Of a DNA stretch of 7,965 nucleotides, positions 7,232-7,965 are shown piece by piece. The DNA lies in NCBI GenBank assembly GCA_030622265.1, contig JAUXGG010000057.1, positions 1-7,965 on the forward strand. The letters run 5' to 3'. The notes below the pieces were generated by a model. It was not told the origin of the DNA and did not search any database. It saw nothing but the letters and a program-made list of their open reading frames with translations. Position 1 is the stretch's first letter. Every line of letters starts with the position of its first letter. The DNA comes from Candidatus Eiseniibacteriota bacterium. GTDB taxonomy: Bacteria > Arandabacterota > Arandabacteria > Arandabacterales > Arandabacteraceae. Both the position numbers and the translations under genes were made by a program.

Positions 7232-7283
7232 AGCGAGAGCGAACGAGCGTAACGCGGCACCGGGGCCTCATAGGTCAGCCTGC

Positions 7284-7965
7284 TTACTTAGCCCGGAGCA
7301 TGTCGAGGAAGGCCTCTATCCTGATCTTGGTCCTCACGTCGATCCTGCCCGGGCGGTTTCCCTCGATTGTGAGCACCGGAAGATCGAGTTCATGCCTGAT
7401 GATTATGTCCTCGATCTGCCTGAAACAGAAGGCCTGCACGTAGTGGATGACACCATCGAGCTCCCTGCGCTCGATCTCCCGCTTGATATCTTCAAGCCTG
7501 AAACGGATGTGGTAGGGATAGGTGTAGTCGAGGTATTGATCCACTATGTCATCGCACTTTGAGGGCATCCGGAACTGGCGCTGGAGCTCGTTATATACCA
7601 CGCGCGCGCCCTGGCTCTCCACGAACTGGTAGATCCCACTGATGATCGGGGGAATACCGAGATAACCCAGCCGGAGGTCGCCCTCGGCGGGCTTCCGCTT
7701 TCCGGCCTCGGCGAGGAAAGCGCCTACCTCCTCCTCGAAGCCCGGCGGATCCCCCTTCATGTCGCTGCAAGTTATCTGGAAACAGTGATTCTCAAAACCA
7801 CTTACACGCGCGTCCTGCCAGGTCAGCCGGTCGATCTCCTCCACCTTATCCCGGATGGCATCGAAGCGACGCTTGGTCTCATTGGCTTGCCCGCGATCCA
7901 CATCGAAGGTCCGGCACAGCTTCTCCATCTGGAGTTCGAGGAACTCCCGGTCCCTGTCATATGGA
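7284..7965 (-). CDS. 2-hydroxyacyl-CoA dehydratase family subunit (HgdB/BcrC-like), C-terminal part (partial at window end)
   Basis: This is the C-terminal 226 residues of a subunit from the family containing 2-hydroxyglutaryl-CoA dehydratase and benzoyl-CoA reductase. These enzymes use a [4Fe-4S] cluster and an ATP-driven activator to do low-potential radical chemistry in the anaerobic cytoplasm. The reading frame is open to the window edge, starting PYDRDREFLELQ; the Met at 7928 is internal, so it should not be taken as the start. Typical stretches are LGYLGIPPIISGIYQFVESQ (100-119 of the fragment), GARVVYNELQRQFRMP (119-134), GVIHYVQAFCFRQIEDIIIR (171-190), holding a conserved Cys at 180, and LPVLTIEGNRPGRIDVRTKI (195-214). 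Family members usually have about 370-420 residues, so roughly 150-190, including other cluster cysteines, lie outside. The activator ATPase and partner subunit are not visible, so dehydratase and reductase roles cannot be separated. It is 224 bp upstream of valS and probably a separate unit. Confidence 0.9.
   Translation of the reverse strand, partial: PYDRDREFLELQMEKLCRTFDVDRGQANETKRRFDAIRDKVEEIDRLTWQDARVSGFENHCFQITCSDMKGDPPGFEEEVGAFLAEAGKRKPAEGDLRLGYLGIPPIISGIYQFVESQGARVVYNELQRQFRMPSKCDDIVDQYLDYTYPYHIRFRLEDIKREIERRELDGVIHYVQAFCFRQIEDIIIRHELDLPVLTIEGNRPGRIDVRTKIRIEAFLDMLRAK

Larger units (their letters stand above)
7078..7278. repeat. 201-bp intergenic segment bounded by a perfect 9-bp inverted repeat (possible MITE- or REP-like element)
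   Basis: CTGACCTAT at 7078-7086 is the exact reverse complement of ATAGGTCAG at 7270-7278. The pair brackets almost the whole gap between the 2-hydroxyacyl-CoA dehydratase stop and the valS Shine-Dalgarno. Inside are two further imperfect palindromes (7103-7143 and 7206-7231) and a GC-rich part (7191-7269) with several GCGAG/GAGCG words. No target-site duplication is evident: the bases outside the arms differ. No coding frame inside resembles a protein. By rough count, a 9-bp inverted match somewhere in a gap this size would be expected by chance about once in ten such gaps, so the arms alone are only moderate evidence. Confidence 0.4.

Noticed and set aside
7250..7270. Possible T-box leader for valS, because the minus strand reads GGTGCCGCG, close to the T-box core GGTACCGCG
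   Set aside because: The match is about 195 bases upstream of valS, only a few bases after the previous stop codon, and no specifier stem or terminator/antiterminator pair follows. The word belongs to the palindromic GC-rich block.
7083..7271. Minus-strand 62-codon frame in the gap before valS
   Set aside because: It coincides with the palindromic repeat segment, is Arg-rich with no domain, and is best read as a translation of the repeats. I saw no transposase remnant in it.
7284..7928. Start of the dehydratase gene at the Met at 7928
   Set aside because: The frame stays open upstream to the window edge with family-typical residues (PYDRDREFLELQ), so this Met is internal and the gene is truncated by the window.

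Overview
The window is a GC-rich stretch of bacterial chromosome in which every supported gene lies on the minus strand. In transcription order, from high to low coordinates, it holds: the 3' end of a 2-hydroxyacyl-CoA dehydratase subunit gene (7284-7965, cut by the window edge); a 224-bp intergenic region full of palindromes; valS (valyl-tRNA synthetase); a secreted DUF4139-family protein; a RodZ-like membrane-anchored helix-turn-helix protein; uvrB; and the first 50 codons of nadC (cut by the window start). Coding density is very high and no stretch longer than 300 bases lacks a gene.

The last five genes look like one transcription unit. valS and the DUF4139 gene are 11 nt apart, and a strong Shine-Dalgarno (SD) sequence overlaps the valS stop codon. 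The DUF4139 gene and the rodZ-like gene overlap by one base (TGATG). rodZ-like and uvrB are 11 nt apart. uvrB and nadC overlap by one base (TAATG). The unit mixes translation, cell envelope, DNA repair and NAD synthesis, so it is probably a shared housekeeping transcript and not a single pathway.

The organism cannot be named from this window. The 2-hydroxyacyl-CoA dehydratase relative points to an anaerobe, because this iron-sulfur family is oxygen sensitive. The RodZ-like and exported proteins would fit a rod-shaped, probably diderm bacterium, perhaps an uncultured lineage. That is inference.

No defence system, CRISPR array, RNA gene or intact mobile element is visible. The most unusual part is the intergenic region 7060-7283. 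It is bounded by a perfect 9-bp inverted repeat (7078-7086 and 7270-7278) and contains two internal imperfect palindromes. One of these carries in its loop a GGGGACACAATACCTAATT motif that I recall as recurrent in environmental genomes. The region looks like a small non-autonomous or REP-type repeat sitting directly upstream of valS.
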